Positions 7,628 to 13,979 of a DNA stretch of 25,014 bases are shown here, one piece after another (positions within the stretch are counted from its first letter, which is position 1; each line of letters begins with the position of its first letter). The translations under genes and the position numbers were made by a program. The notes under the pieces are model-generated. The model was not told the origin of the DNA. It did no database searches and was given only the letters and a program-made list of their open reading frames with translations. The DNA lies in the IMG/VR virus record IMGVR_UViG_3300021068_000287, positions 1 through 25,014 of that record. One strand, given 5' to 3'. The stretch comes from a virus.

Positions 7628-8323
7628 TTAATTATTTTCTTTATTATAATGACCTATCTCAGTAAGCTGCTTAATTAACCGCTTAACTAACTGGTCAGTC
7701 TTATAACTAAATACTTGAACTATAGGCTTATTTACGTTCTTATGCGACCCACACGCTATTACGCACTGCTCTATAAGTAACCCTGTCTCTTTATATATGA
7801 TTAATGCATATACCGCAACTTGACGTCTATACCCAGTTATATACATTTCTTCCTTCTCTTTGCTAGAAAACTTAAAATCAATGATAGATAACACACCCTT
7901 ATAGTAACCTATGCAATCCACAATTCCATGCATTCTAAGGGCCTTACTGTACAATATCTTCTCTATATATAATGGCTCAACATCAACTAAAAACTTTGAA
8001 TGATACGACTCTTGTAACTTTAAATACTTACCAACTTCATCATCTGAATGCGCTGGTGGCTTATCTTGATAATAATTCTCAATGTTTTCATGTAACATCG
8101 TACCACGATTAAAACACTCTTCCATATATCTATCACAAGCGCCCTCACCATGCTTCTTGTCATAGTTCTCTTTCCACCGTCGTAATCCTTCACGATCTTC
8201 TTCAGTTTCAAACAAACCATTAATACCGCCAGCTGATAAAGAACCATTTTTCTTAAACTCTGTAAATGTATCCCTTCCTGGAATATATTCAGGTAATGAC
8301 TTTAACGCTTCTACATTTTTCAC
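7628..8323 (-). CDS. PD-(D/E)XK exonuclease, RecB/Cas4/MGME1-like
   Basis: This 231-residue protein is a RecB-family nuclease. The fold motifs in order are GTMLHENIE (residues 74-82, His78), an acidic helix and strand near Glu117-Glu121, HGIVDCIGY (132-140, Asp136), IIDFKFSS (147-154, Asp149 and Lys151) and the motif RRQVAVYAL with Gln168 and Tyr172. This is the complete H-D-DxK-QxxxY set of Cas4, AddB C-terminal and MGME1-type single-strand exonucleases. The start is a GTG overlapping the previous stop as GTGA; no in-frame ATG lies nearby. A role in recombination, repair or host DNA breakdown is likely. I see no cysteines arranged for an iron-sulfur cluster, which argues against a true Cas4. 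Confidence 0.85.
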   Translation of the reverse strand: MKNVEALKSLPEYIPGRDTFTEFKKNGSLSAGGINGLFETEEDREGLRRWKENYDKKHGEGACDRYMEECFNRGTMLHENIENYYQDKPPAHSDDEVGKYLKLQESYHSKFLVDVEPLYIEKILYSKALRMHGIVDCIGYYKGVLSIIDFKFSSKEKEEMYITGYRRQVAVYALIIYKETGLLIEQCVIACGSHKNVNKPIVQVFSYKTDQLVKRLIKQLTEIGHYNKENN

Positions 8324-8565
8324 AAGACAGCCTTCTTAAATTTCCTTCGAGTTTTACTAAATGAACGAATCGGATTTGTATACCTAATATAAGTATCATC
8401 CTTAGCACTATAAAACGCAATTAAACTCCCAGACCGATCTAATGCATATACTGAATCTTCACTAACTTTAAAATTACCATCATAAGCCGTCTGTACTTCA
8501 GTTAACAAACTTAACTTTTCAGTACTAGCCATTTTAATAAACTCTTGCTTAGACATCATAATCAT
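8320..8565 (-). CDS. hypothetical protein, 81 aa
   Basis: This is an unrecognised small basic protein, with a middle beta-rich part (FKVSEDSVYALDRSG) and an Arg/Lys-rich end (KTRRKFKK). The start is ambiguous: ATG at 8565 or, three codons later, at 8556. A GGAAAA ribosome binding site lies about 13 bases from the first. The stop overlaps the nuclease GTG start by four bases (GTGA), so the two genes are translationally coupled. The basic tail would suit a nucleic-acid-binding partner of the nuclease, but that is a guess. Confidence 0.65.
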   Translation of the reverse strand: MIMMSKQEFIKMASTEKLSLLTEVQTAYDGNFKVSEDSVYALDRSGSLIAFYSAKDDTYIRYTNPIRSFSKTRRKFKKAVL

Positions 8566-8585
8566 AATATAATATATTTTCCTTT

Positions 8586-8620
8586 TTTAAAAATAAAGTA
8601 TACAGAAAAATTCTGTATAC
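8586..8620 (-). terminator. putative intrinsic terminator
   Basis: The inverted repeat GTATACAG / CTGTATAC (8598-8605 and 8613-8620) has a 7-base loop and is followed on the minus strand by a T-rich run. The stem is AT-rich, so termination may be partial. It separates the 77-residue gene from the nuclease operon. Confidence 0.6.
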
Positions 8621-8639
8621 CTCTTACTTATAAACTTTT

Positions 8640-8873
8640 TTATGGTCGCTTTAAACATTCTAATACATTACGTACTGATTTATCATCAGGGTTAAAATTA
8701 ATCAACTGCTCTTCTACATATCTAATCGCTTTATCAGTCCTAACCGCTGTTAATGCTAAACCTAAATAATCAGTATACGCACCACCATGATCTAACGCAA
8801 TCTGAATCTCACGCTTGTTTTGCTGTAACTCACTGACGCAACTTTTTAATATTTTTGTATGTAAATCTTCCAT
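8640..8873 (-). CDS. hypothetical protein, 77 aa
   Basis: I cannot assign a function. It is a mostly helical small protein (long amphipathic stretches such as KSCVSELQQNKREIQIAL) without a membrane span. The ATG follows an AAAGGAA ribosome binding site. It has its own promoter with a TTTACA -35 box and a perfect -10, and a likely terminator follows, so it forms a single-gene transcription unit between the polymerase operon and the nuclease operon. Confidence 0.7.
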   Translation of the reverse strand: MEDLHTKILKSCVSELQQNKREIQIALDHGGAYTDYLGLALTAVRTDKAIRYVEEQLINFNPDDKSVRNVLECLKRP

Positions 8874-8905
8874 ATAATATTCCTTTGTTTTTAAATTATA
8901 TAGCT

Positions 8906-8934
8906 ATTATATCAAATAATAGCCTTCTTGTAAA
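8906..8934 (-). promoter_or_regulatory. sigma70 promoter
   Basis: The minus strand reads TTTACA (8934-8929), a 17-bp spacer and TATAAT (8911-8906) with a TGA extended -10: one mismatch from consensus. It drives the 77-residue gene. Confidence 0.75.
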
Positions 8935-8945
8935 ATTAACATTTG

Positions 8946-9203
8946 TTAATAATTATACTTACTTAACTCTTCTGTAACATATTCTAACTCACTCTCAATA
9001 TCACTCCTAATCTTCTCCAGATTAGTATACTTATCAATGTTATCACTGCTATTCAATATACACAACTGAGAAACCAACTCATCTTGTAATTGTATTAATT
9101 TATTTATATTTTCTTTAGCTTGCTCATCAAACTCATCATTAACATACATACCTATAACTTGTCCTATAACTGACTTATACCCATCACGATCTAAACTTAT
9201 CAT
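8946..9203 (-). CDS. hypothetical protein, 85 aa, coupled to gp43
   Basis: This unrecognised acidic, largely helical protein is likely to form a coiled coil in its second half (DELVSQLCILN to ELEYVTEEL). The start overlaps the polymerase stop by four bases (ATGA), so it is translated together with the truncated polymerase. It has none of the polymerase fingers, motif B (K-x3-NS-x-YG) or motif C (DTD) residues, so it is not the missing half of gp43. The tight coupling raises the possibility that it binds or completes the split enzyme, which is speculative. Confidence 0.7.
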   Translation of the reverse strand: MISLDRDGYKSVIGQVIGMYVNDEFDEQAKENINKLIQLQDELVSQLCILNSSDNIDKYTNLEKIRSDIESELEYVTEELSKYNY

Positions 9204-11056
9204 AGTTCACCACGTAACCTTAACTCTTTCTCAATTGCTTTAACATTGTGCTCATGGTCCATCATCTTTTTCTTATGAATCTTACGCTCCTTAAAGACTT
9301 TAGTTATCTCTTCAGGTATTACTCCTAATACATCTTTCTTATACGATGCTCCATTTGAACTTAATGAATAACTACTATTATCATATATCATATTACCACT
9401 TAATAACTCCTCTATACAATACATGATCTCACCATGCTCCTCATCTTCTAACTCACTTGAACAATTACTAAAATTAATATTAGGCTCTTGCTTTGTTACA
9501 AAAGTCTCGGGCGATATATTTACTTGTCTAATAATAGATGGATATAACGACTCCAAGTCAAACGATGCTATACGCTTTTTCAAACCCTTAATAGGCTTTT
9601 TAACATAACCACCAATATAACGCTGCTTACGAGCATTAGACCTACCCGGTAATACTACTTTATTCTGCTTAACTGAATTAAATATAATAGCATCCCACGT
9701 CTTAATCGGCGAAAAAACATTACTAAAATTAATCCTAGCATAATAAGCAAGCGATATAGACAAGTTAATAAAACCACGCTTAGCATCTAAACGATTAACT
9801 AACTCAACGTCTTTAACGTTATAATCAGTAACCATCTGAAATGATAACTGAATTGCTTTACTTGATACATAATCATATAACTGCTCACAACGATTACTAT
9901 CAGAAACTATTAAATCCTTAAACTTATCAATATTATTCTTAACATTTAATAAATCTTTTTCTGTACCAGCCATAAACGCTGTAACTTCTTCAGTTGGCTC
10001 AATTGACTTATATCCAACTTCAGATAATAAATGCTTCATATATGCATAATACTCATAAGCATGGGAATCATCATAAAGCTTATTCTGCTTTATCTCAGAT
10101 TTACCATAAACTTCCATGAAATTATGCCTAAAATGTATCTTGTTCTCATTTATCTCCGACTCACCAATAGCATCTAAACGATAACTAGGCTGTGGCGTAA
10201 AACTGAACTTCTTATATAATTGCAACCAATCTAATGATTCTATACCAAAAATATTAACATCATAATGATACTTGTTTTTAGAAATAAGCTCATCTTTTAA
10301 CTCATCAGTTTTTGCACTTGCTTTAATACCCATCGGCCATTCAATAACTTGCTTACGGGTAACTTTACCCCATGGCGACAAATTATCAGCAATCGGCTTA
10401 CTTAACACTTTACAATAACGATTATATAAATATGGTATATCAAAACCATCAGTATTATACCCAGTTACAATAACTGGACAATTCTCACGCCAAAAACGTA
10501 AATATCCAATCAATAATGACTTCTCATCAGTAAAAGTCAATATATCGACCTTTTCTAATAAATCATCATCCAATATAGATAAATCTCGACTCCACCGCTG
10601 TGACTTACCTAACATTACAAAAACTGTATATTTATCCAAAATGGAATCATAATGTGCTATTGACGTTATCTCATAAGCAGCCTGATTCGCACTAGGGAAC
10701 TTTGGAGCGGGTACTTCAATATCAAAATTAGCAACACGGATTGACTTAATATACTTACTTAAGTCAATTTCATCATTATACTTATCTGATATATACTGTA
10801 AACCAAAATCATCTTGACCTAACATACCTACCGCAGCATTTCTTGATGCCTTACCAGCTTCATTTATACTCGGAAATTTACACTTAACACAAGGAACTCC
10901 ATAAATGGTTTTATAATTTGATACTGCTGACTTATTTTCAACAAATAACGATGGCTGAAAATCTTCAACAATTCGCTTCTTCTCAACCAAATCATCATCT
11001 AAATACCTCTCATATATTTTACCACCACTATTAAGAACATTTAAATATAGTGACAT
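9200..11056 (-). CDS. 43: DNA polymerase gp43, N-terminal part (split)
   Basis: This is the N-terminal portion of a family B replicative polymerase closest to T4 gp43. Exonuclease motifs are complete: Exo I FDIE (Asp112, Glu114, the same numbering as T4), Exo II GYNTDGFD (Asp205) and Exo III YNVKD (Asp416). Polymerase motif A is FDLESLYPSIIRQVNISPET with Asp500. The protein stops at residue 618, soon after VIPEEITKVFKERKIHKKKM, where the T4 fingers domain begins; T4 gp43 continues to 898. Motifs B and C are missing here and are not encoded anywhere in this window. Between Exo II and Exo III there are about 100 residues more than in T4. The ribosome binding site is AAAGGAG. It is the expected gene after regA in the T4 order but is separated from it by 7 kb. 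I read it as a genuine split gene whose second half lies elsewhere. Confidence 0.93.
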   Translation of the reverse strand: MSLYLNVLNSGGKIYERYLDDDLVEKKRIVEDFQPSLFVENKSAVSNYKTIYGVPCVKCKFPSINEAGKASRNAAVGMLGQDDFGLQYISDKYNDEIDLSKYIKSIRVANFDIEVPAPKFPSANQAAYEITSIAHYDSILDKYTVFVMLGKSQRWSRDLSILDDDLLEKVDILTFTDEKSLLIGYLRFWRENCPVIVTGYNTDGFDIPYLYNRYCKVLSKPIADNLSPWGKVTRKQVIEWPMGIKASAKTDELKDELISKNKYHYDVNIFGIESLDWLQLYKKFSFTPQPSYRLDAIGESEINENKIHFRHNFMEVYGKSEIKQNKLYDDSHAYEYYAYMKHLLSEVGYKSIEPTEEVTAFMAGTEKDLLNVKNNIDKFKDLIVSDSNRCEQLYDYVSSKAIQLSFQMVTDYNVKDVELVNRLDAKRGFINLSISLAYYARINFSNVFSPIKTWDAIIFNSVKQNKVVLPGRSNARKQRYIGGYVKKPIKGLKKRIASFDLESLYPSIIRQVNISPETFVTKQEPNINFSNCSSELEDEEHGEIMYCIEELLSGNMIYDNSSYSLSSNGASYKKDVLGVIPEEITKVFKERKIHKKKMMDHEHNVKAIEKELRLRGEL

Positions 11057-11086
11057 TTTTTACTCCTTTACCATCAATATAGGTCT

Positions 11087-11115
11087 ATTATATACCATAA
11101 CAAACCTATTTTGAA
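11087..11115 (-). promoter_or_regulatory. GTTC-class promoter of gp43
   Basis: The minus strand reads AAAAGTG, TTCAAA (11115-11110), a 17-bp spacer and TATAAT (11092-11087). It lies 31 bases upstream of the polymerase start and directly after the stop of the preceding 101-residue gene. Confidence 0.65.
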
Positions 11116-11121
11116 CACTTT

Positions 11122-11427
11122 TTATAAATTGCTTAATTTACCTTTATTCTCATAATGATACTCACTAGCTTTAATTAACGCATCTAATGTATGCGCACTT
11201 GGATAAGTACTATACTCTTTAAAAGCATCATCTAATAATTTCTGAGGGTCAATAACAATCAAATCCTCTGCGGCAATTGCTATTTTAACAGTATAATAAT
11301 TTTCCAATGTGACAGAAAATGTAACTTCACACTCAGGATGACCATAACAATCAAAAACTGGACCTACGTTGCACTTTTTGTACTTAGTAATCCCAATAAG
11401 TTCTAAGGTAGCGGCTACATCAATCAT
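11122..11427 (-). CDS. hypothetical protein, 101 aa
   Basis: This unrecognised small alpha/beta protein has a central beta region (CEVTFSVTLENYYTVKIAIA) followed by helices. Its start overlaps the stop of the 68-residue gene as ATGA, so the pair is co-translated from the consensus promoter at 11664-11692. No catalytic motif or membrane span is visible. It is the last gene of the accessory block before the polymerase. Confidence 0.7.
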   Translation of the reverse strand: MIDVAATLELIGITKYKKCNVGPVFDCYGHPECEVTFSVTLENYYTVKIAIAAEDLIVIDPQKLLDDAFKEYSTYPSAHTLDALIKASEYHYENKGKLSNL

Positions 11428-11630
11428 AATAACTTCTCTATTTTATCTGATGGAACAATACCAACAAATTCCATACTTTTATATGATAATATACATTCAT
11501 ATTTTACACCACGCCACATTTCATATGCTTTTGCTACTAATTCAGCATATTCTTCACTTTCATATTCACCTAAATATAGGTTAGTATTAGCTGATGAAAC
11601 ACCGTATCTTAAACCATATACTTTAACCAT
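11424..11630 (-). CDS. hypothetical protein, 68 aa
   Basis: This is an unrecognised small protein rich in Tyr and Glu (for example EYESEEYAELVAKAYEMW), probably a compact alpha/beta fold. A GGAGAGG ribosome binding site precedes the ATG, and an exact-consensus sigma70 promoter lies 34 bases upstream. It overlaps the following gene by four bases. I infer an early accessory gene of unknown role. Confidence 0.7.
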   Translation of the reverse strand: MVKVYGLRYGVSSANTNLYLGEYESEEYAELVAKAYEMWRGVKYECILSYKSMEFVGIVPSDKIEKLL

Positions 11631-11663
11631 AATTACCTCTCCATTTAATCAATTTATGCGTAT

Positions 11664-11692
11664 ATTATACCACAGAATAGGTATATTGTCAA
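11664..11692 (-). promoter_or_regulatory. consensus sigma70 early promoter
   Basis: TTGACA (11692-11687), a 17-bp spacer and TATAAT (11669-11664), both exact, with a TG extended -10. It drives the 68- and 101-residue pair. Confidence 0.88.
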
Positions 11693-11717
11693 CACTTTTT
11701 CAACATTTTTTAATATT

Positions 11718-11794
11718 ACCTCTGGTGTTTTCTGGTAACCTTTCAATAGGTATACCGTCAAACCAAGATTCCATACACCAGAGGTGTTGTCTCG
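11718..11794 (-). repeat. dispersed CACCAGAGG inverted-repeat element, copy 2
   Basis: CCTCTGGTG (11719-11727) pairs with CACCAGAGG (11776-11784). Between them lies the family core with CAATAGGTATACCGTC and AACCAAGATTCCAT. It sits between the end of the 105-residue gene and the next promoter. Confidence 0.8.
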
Positions 11795-11804
11795 GTGATA
11801 ACGC

Positions 11805-12122
11805 TTAATGCCATACGTCATCATCATTAATGGCTTCAACTACAGGCATTGCACGTAACACTTCTCTTGCTTTTGTTACTATACCTTTAAAACGCTCATT
11901 GTCACTTTCAGGAATAGCTGAATAACCTCTACCCCATGCTTGCCACGATACTGAACTGCCATAACCATCGTCACTACTCAACCAATTGTCTATATTGTGA
12001 ACAATAGCATCAGACCACTCTTCAAACATCTCTACAATGTTATCAGGCAAATCATCCAAACTATAAAGAACTTCAAACTTTAACCAATCACCCATGGTCG
12101 CGTTACCGTAATAATCACCCAT
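11805..12122 (-). CDS. hypothetical acidic protein, 105 aa
   Basis: This unrecognised protein is very acidic, with clusters such as DDLPDNIVEMFEEWSD and a terminal NDDDVWH. Acidic early phage proteins are often DNA mimics or host-enzyme inhibitors, but nothing here proves that. An AAAGGAG ribosome binding site precedes the ATG and a near-consensus promoter (TTTACA / TATAAT) lies 32 bases upstream. The stop codon falls just before repeat copy 2. Confidence 0.7.
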   Translation of the reverse strand: MGDYYGNATMGDWLKFEVLYSLDDLPDNIVEMFEEWSDAIVHNIDNWLSSDDGYGSSVSWQAWGRGYSAIPESDNERFKGIVTKAREVLRAMPVVEAINDDDVWH

Positions 12123-12153
12123 ATCTCACACTCCTTTATCAATTTATAAGACT

Positions 12154-12182
12154 ATTATATCAAGCCATAACCTTATTGTAAA
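12154..12182 (-). promoter_or_regulatory. sigma70 promoter
   Basis: TTTACA (12182-12177), a 17-bp spacer and TATAAT (12159-12154) with a TGA extended -10. One mismatch from consensus. It drives the 105-residue gene. The AT-rich block AAATGTTAACA lies just upstream of the -35 box, as at the other early promoters. Confidence 0.78.
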
Positions 12183-12226
12183 CACCTTTTGTGTTAACAT
12201 TTGGTAATATAACCGCTATTGACTTC

Positions 12227-12526
12227 TTATCCAATAGCACGCATATACATCCACGTCATACCCTCATTATCCATATACTTATATTTACAACTAATATCCT
12301 TATTCATCCGCTTGAATGACTTAACCGATGAACATAAGAAGTCTGGCATATTAGAAAACTCATACTCAGTTTCAGTATCAAAATCCAAAACCAACGTAGG
12401 ATATTCACCGTGATCAGTCACCTGAATAGCATTACCATATGCACCAATAACATAATCACCTTTAACGGGTACATGGAAACCACGAATCTTAAAACCTAAT
12501 GGCGACTCAATCTGAAGTGGGTTCAT
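12227..12526 (-). CDS. hypothetical protein, 99 aa
   Basis: This unrecognised, probably beta-rich protein contains FKIRGFHVPVKGDYVIGAYG and YPTLVLDFDTETEYEF, which suggest a small barrel-like fold. I chose the ATG at 12526, which follows a good AAAGGAA ribosome binding site. An upstream in-frame ATG at 12556 lies within the conserved 5' leader shared by unrelated neighbours (TTAAACGGAAAGG), so it is untranslated leader. An exact-consensus promoter precedes it. Function unknown. Confidence 0.7.
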   Translation of the reverse strand: MNPLQIESPLGFKIRGFHVPVKGDYVIGAYGNAIQVTDHGEYPTLVLDFDTETEYEFSNMPDFLCSSVKSFKRMNKDISCKYKYMDNEGMTWMYMRAIG

Positions 12527-12562
12527 AATATTTCCTTTATCCTTTCCGTTTAACATGGGTAT

Positions 12563-12591
12563 ATTATACCAAATTATATCGCCACTGTCAA
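12563..12591 (-). promoter_or_regulatory. consensus sigma70 early promoter
   Basis: TTGACA (12591-12586), a 17-bp spacer and TATAAT (12568-12563), both exact. The conserved leader TTAAACGGAAAGG follows. It drives the 99-residue gene. Confidence 0.88.
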
Positions 12592-12628
12592 CGGTTTTAT
12601 ATTAACATTATGTAATATTTACTGAATG

Positions 12629-12891
12629 TATCTCTGGTAATCAACCTATAGGTATACCCGCAAACCAAGATTCCATTCACCAGAGGGGTGCTCTCAGTAT
12701 ACCCGATATTTAATACCCCTCTGGTGATTTCTGACACAGAACCTAATGGATTACCGTTAAACCAAGATTCCATTCACCAGAGGGGCTCTCTCAGTATACC
12801 CGATATTTAATACCCCTCTGGTGATTTCTGGTGCAGAACCTAATGGATTACCGTTAAACCAAGATTCCATTCACCAGAGGGGCTCTCTCAG
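12629..12891 (-). repeat. array of three inverted-repeat elements, 97-bp period
   Basis: Three units lie at 12629-12697, 12716-12794 and 12813-12891. The last two differ at only a few positions and are offset by exactly 97 bp. In the third unit CCCCTCTGGTGA pairs perfectly with TCACCAGAGGGG around a 46-50-base interior, and TTCTG/CAGAA can form a small inner hairpin on the minus strand. No gene lies between 12592 and 12952: the stretch holds this array and a terminator. Confidence 0.88.
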
Positions 12892-12910
12892 TATTACCAT
12901 ACCCCAGGCA

Positions 12911-12934
12911 TAAAAAAACCACCTGTAGGTGGTT
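12911..12934 (-). terminator. intrinsic terminator
   Basis: The minus strand reads AACCACC, loop TACA, GGTGGTT, then seven T. It follows the 124-residue gene (stop at 12953) by about 20 bases. Confidence 0.88.
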
Positions 12935-12952
12935 GTTTCTTAACACTTTATT

Positions 12953-13327
12953 TTAATCAATATCGACACAACGGGTGCGCTTATATAATAAACCGATTAC
13001 AGCATCATCCTTCTTGAAGTTTGGCATTGAACCGCTTATATAATAACCATCATGAGTTTCACGTTTAGCACCTTTAGGCAATCTCCAAGCAATGTATACA
13101 TATTCGCTTATTTTATATTTTTTACCCCAATGGTTTACTTTGACTTCAGTGTTATTCTTGTTGCGTTCCTTACATTCAGCACGCATTTTATTAACCAAAA
13201 GATTGTCAAAATAGGACTTAGGATCAATATAACACTTGAAGTGTTCTGGGCGGGTTTTACCCATTTTCGCCATACGTGAATCCAAACGAGCAGCGGCTTC
13301 CATATAAGTTTCAGTACGTGTAGTCAT
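12953..13327 (-). CDS. hypothetical basic protein, 124 aa
   Basis: This unrecognised basic protein is rich in Lys and Arg (KMRAECKERNKNNTEVK, RLPKGAKRET), with a likely helical N-terminus and a beta-rich remainder. The charge would suit nucleic-acid binding. It has its own exact-consensus promoter, a GAGAGAAA ribosome binding site and its own terminator, so it is a single-gene unit. Its codons are less AT-rich than those of the core replication genes, as in other genes of this block. Confidence 0.7.
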   Translation of the reverse strand: MTTRTETYMEAAARLDSRMAKMGKTRPEHFKCYIDPKSYFDNLLVNKMRAECKERNKNNTEVKVNHWGKKYKISEYVYIAWRLPKGAKRETHDGYYISGSMPNFKKDDAVIGLLYKRTRCVDID

Positions 13328-13365
13328 AATATTTCTCTCTCAATCAAATTTTTTAATATGGGTAT

Positions 13366-13394
13366 ATTATACCAGGTTTGGATACCGTTGTCAA
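13366..13394 (-). promoter_or_regulatory. consensus sigma70 early promoter
   Basis: TTGACA (13394-13389), a 17-bp spacer and TATAAT (13371-13366), both exact. The -35 box begins only three bases after the stop codon of the next gene upstream. It drives the 124-residue gene. Confidence 0.88.
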
Positions 13395-13397
13395 CGG

Positions 13398-13529
13398 TTA
13401 TTTGAATTCTTTTTCCATTGAATCCAACTCAAATTCGAGATCATTTGCGCTTTCCAACAAACATTCAATGTCATTGTTAAGGGCGTTTAGTTCGGCTTCC
13501 ATTGCAGCGATAATTTCTAAATCAGTCAT
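13398..13529 (-). CDS. small coiled-coil protein, tandem copy 1, 43 aa
   Basis: This tiny protein begins MTDLEIIAAMEAEL and ends SMEKEFK, and is acidic with heptad-like leucines, so a short coiled coil is likely. It is one of three tandem paralogues with a 201-bp period and is the most diverged: the middle reads NNDIECLLESANDLEFEL. An AAAGGAA ribosome binding site and an exact-consensus promoter precede it. I do not recognise the family. Conservation of ends and reading frame across copies supports it as a real gene. Confidence 0.75.
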   Translation of the reverse strand: MTDLEIIAAMEAELNALNNDIECLLESANDLEFELDSMEKEFK

Positions 13530-13566
13530 AATAATTCCTTTGTGCCTTTCCGTTCAAGATGTATAT

Positions 13567-13595
13567 ATTATACCAGGTTTGGATACCGTTGTCAA
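13567..13595 (-). promoter_or_regulatory. consensus sigma70 early promoter
   Basis: TTGACA (13595-13590), a 17-bp spacer and TATAAT (13572-13567), both exact. It drives coiled-coil copy 1. Confidence 0.88.
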
Positions 13596-13598
13596 CGG

Positions 13599-13730
13599 TT
13601 ATTTGAATTCTTTTTCCATTGATTTCAGTTCAAGATCAAGAGCATTAACATCGTCTTCTAAAGTATCGACTTCAGTGTTAAGGGCTTTCAACTCGGCTTC
13701 CATTGCAGCAATAATTTCTAAATCAGTCAT
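13599..13730 (-). CDS. small coiled-coil protein, tandem copy 2, 43 aa
   Basis: This protein is identical to copy 3 as translated, with a middle of TEVDTLEDDVNALDLELK that is strongly heptad-like, so a coiled coil or helical oligomer is expected. It differs from copy 3 at several synonymous codons (for example GAG TTG against GAA CTA for Glu-Leu), which suggests selection on the protein rather than a very recent duplication. It has its own exact-consensus promoter and an AAAGGAA ribosome binding site. Function unknown. Confidence 0.78.
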   Translation of the reverse strand: MTDLEIIAAMEAELKALNTEVDTLEDDVNALDLELKSMEKEFK

Positions 13731-13767
13731 AATAATTCCTTTGTGCCTTTCCGTTCAAGATGTGTAT

Positions 13768-13796
13768 ATTATACCAGGTTTACATACCGTTGTCAA
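13768..13796 (-). promoter_or_regulatory. consensus sigma70 early promoter
   Basis: TTGACA (13796-13791), a 17-bp spacer and TATAAT (13773-13768), both exact. It drives coiled-coil copy 2. Confidence 0.88.
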
Positions 13797-13799
13797 CGG

Positions 13800-13931
13800 T
13801 TATTTGAATTCTTTTTCCATTGATTTCAGTTCAAGATCAAGAGCATTAACATCGTCTTCTAAAGTATCAACTTCAGTGTTAAGGGCTTTTAGTTCGGCTT
13901 CCATTGCAGCAATAATTTCTAAATCAGTCAT
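13800..13931 (-). CDS. small coiled-coil protein, tandem copy 3, 43 aa
   Basis: This protein has the same amino-acid sequence as copy 2 and a heptad-like acidic helix. It is first of the three in transcription order. Unlike the others it lacks its own good promoter: the matching region (about 13950-13978) retains leader-like sequence, but the -10 has decayed to GCAATA and the -35 to CTGTTT. It is therefore probably read through from the 88-residue gene just upstream. An AAAGGAA ribosome binding site is present. Function unknown. Confidence 0.78.
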   Translation of the reverse strand: MTDLEIIAAMEAELKALNTEVDTLEDDVNALDLELKSMEKEFK

Positions 13932-13979
13932 AATAATTCCTTTGCGCATTTCCATTTAATATGTGTATTGCTAAACAGT

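Larger units (their letters stand above)
13398..13931 (-). repeat. tandem triplication, 201-bp period
   Basis: Three copies of a gene cassette are aligned exactly 201 bp apart (start codons at 13529, 13730 and 13931). The promoter and leader are included in the repeat for copies 1 and 2. The gene of copy 3 is intact but the promoter ahead of it has decayed. Confidence 0.9.

Noticed and set aside
9101-9108. Late promoter TATAAATA inside the 85-residue gene
   Set aside because: It is within coding sequence, far from any start codon, and is expected by chance in AT-rich DNA.
7628-9200. Group I intron or intein interrupting gp43
   Set aside because: The downstream DNA contains coupled genes with their own promoters and ribosome binding sites, no intein splice residues at the 618-residue end, and no polymerase sequence resuming downstream.
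8946-9203. C-terminal half of the DNA polymerase
   Set aside because: At 85 residues it is far too short and has neither the NSxYG nor the DTD motif.
11654-11839. Minus-strand open frame of 61 codons
   Set aside because: It crosses a repeat element and an exact-consensus promoter, overlaps the end of the 105-residue gene and has no ribosome binding site.
12629-12891. CRISPR array
   Set aside because: The 97-bp units are similar over their whole length, so there are no short repeats with unique spacers, and no cas genes are present (the PD-(D/E)XK nuclease lacks Cas4 cysteines).
12813-12891. tRNA or riboswitch in the repeat element
   Set aside because: The folded arms do not give a cloverleaf or T-loop. 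The CTGAGAGAG resembles part of a TPP riboswitch, but the other conserved TPP segments are missing.
13378-13959. Long plus-strand open frame of 193 codons with internal repeats
   Set aside because: It is antisense to the three tandem 43-residue genes. Its repeats reflect the 201-bp duplication and it runs through promoters and leaders of the minus strand.
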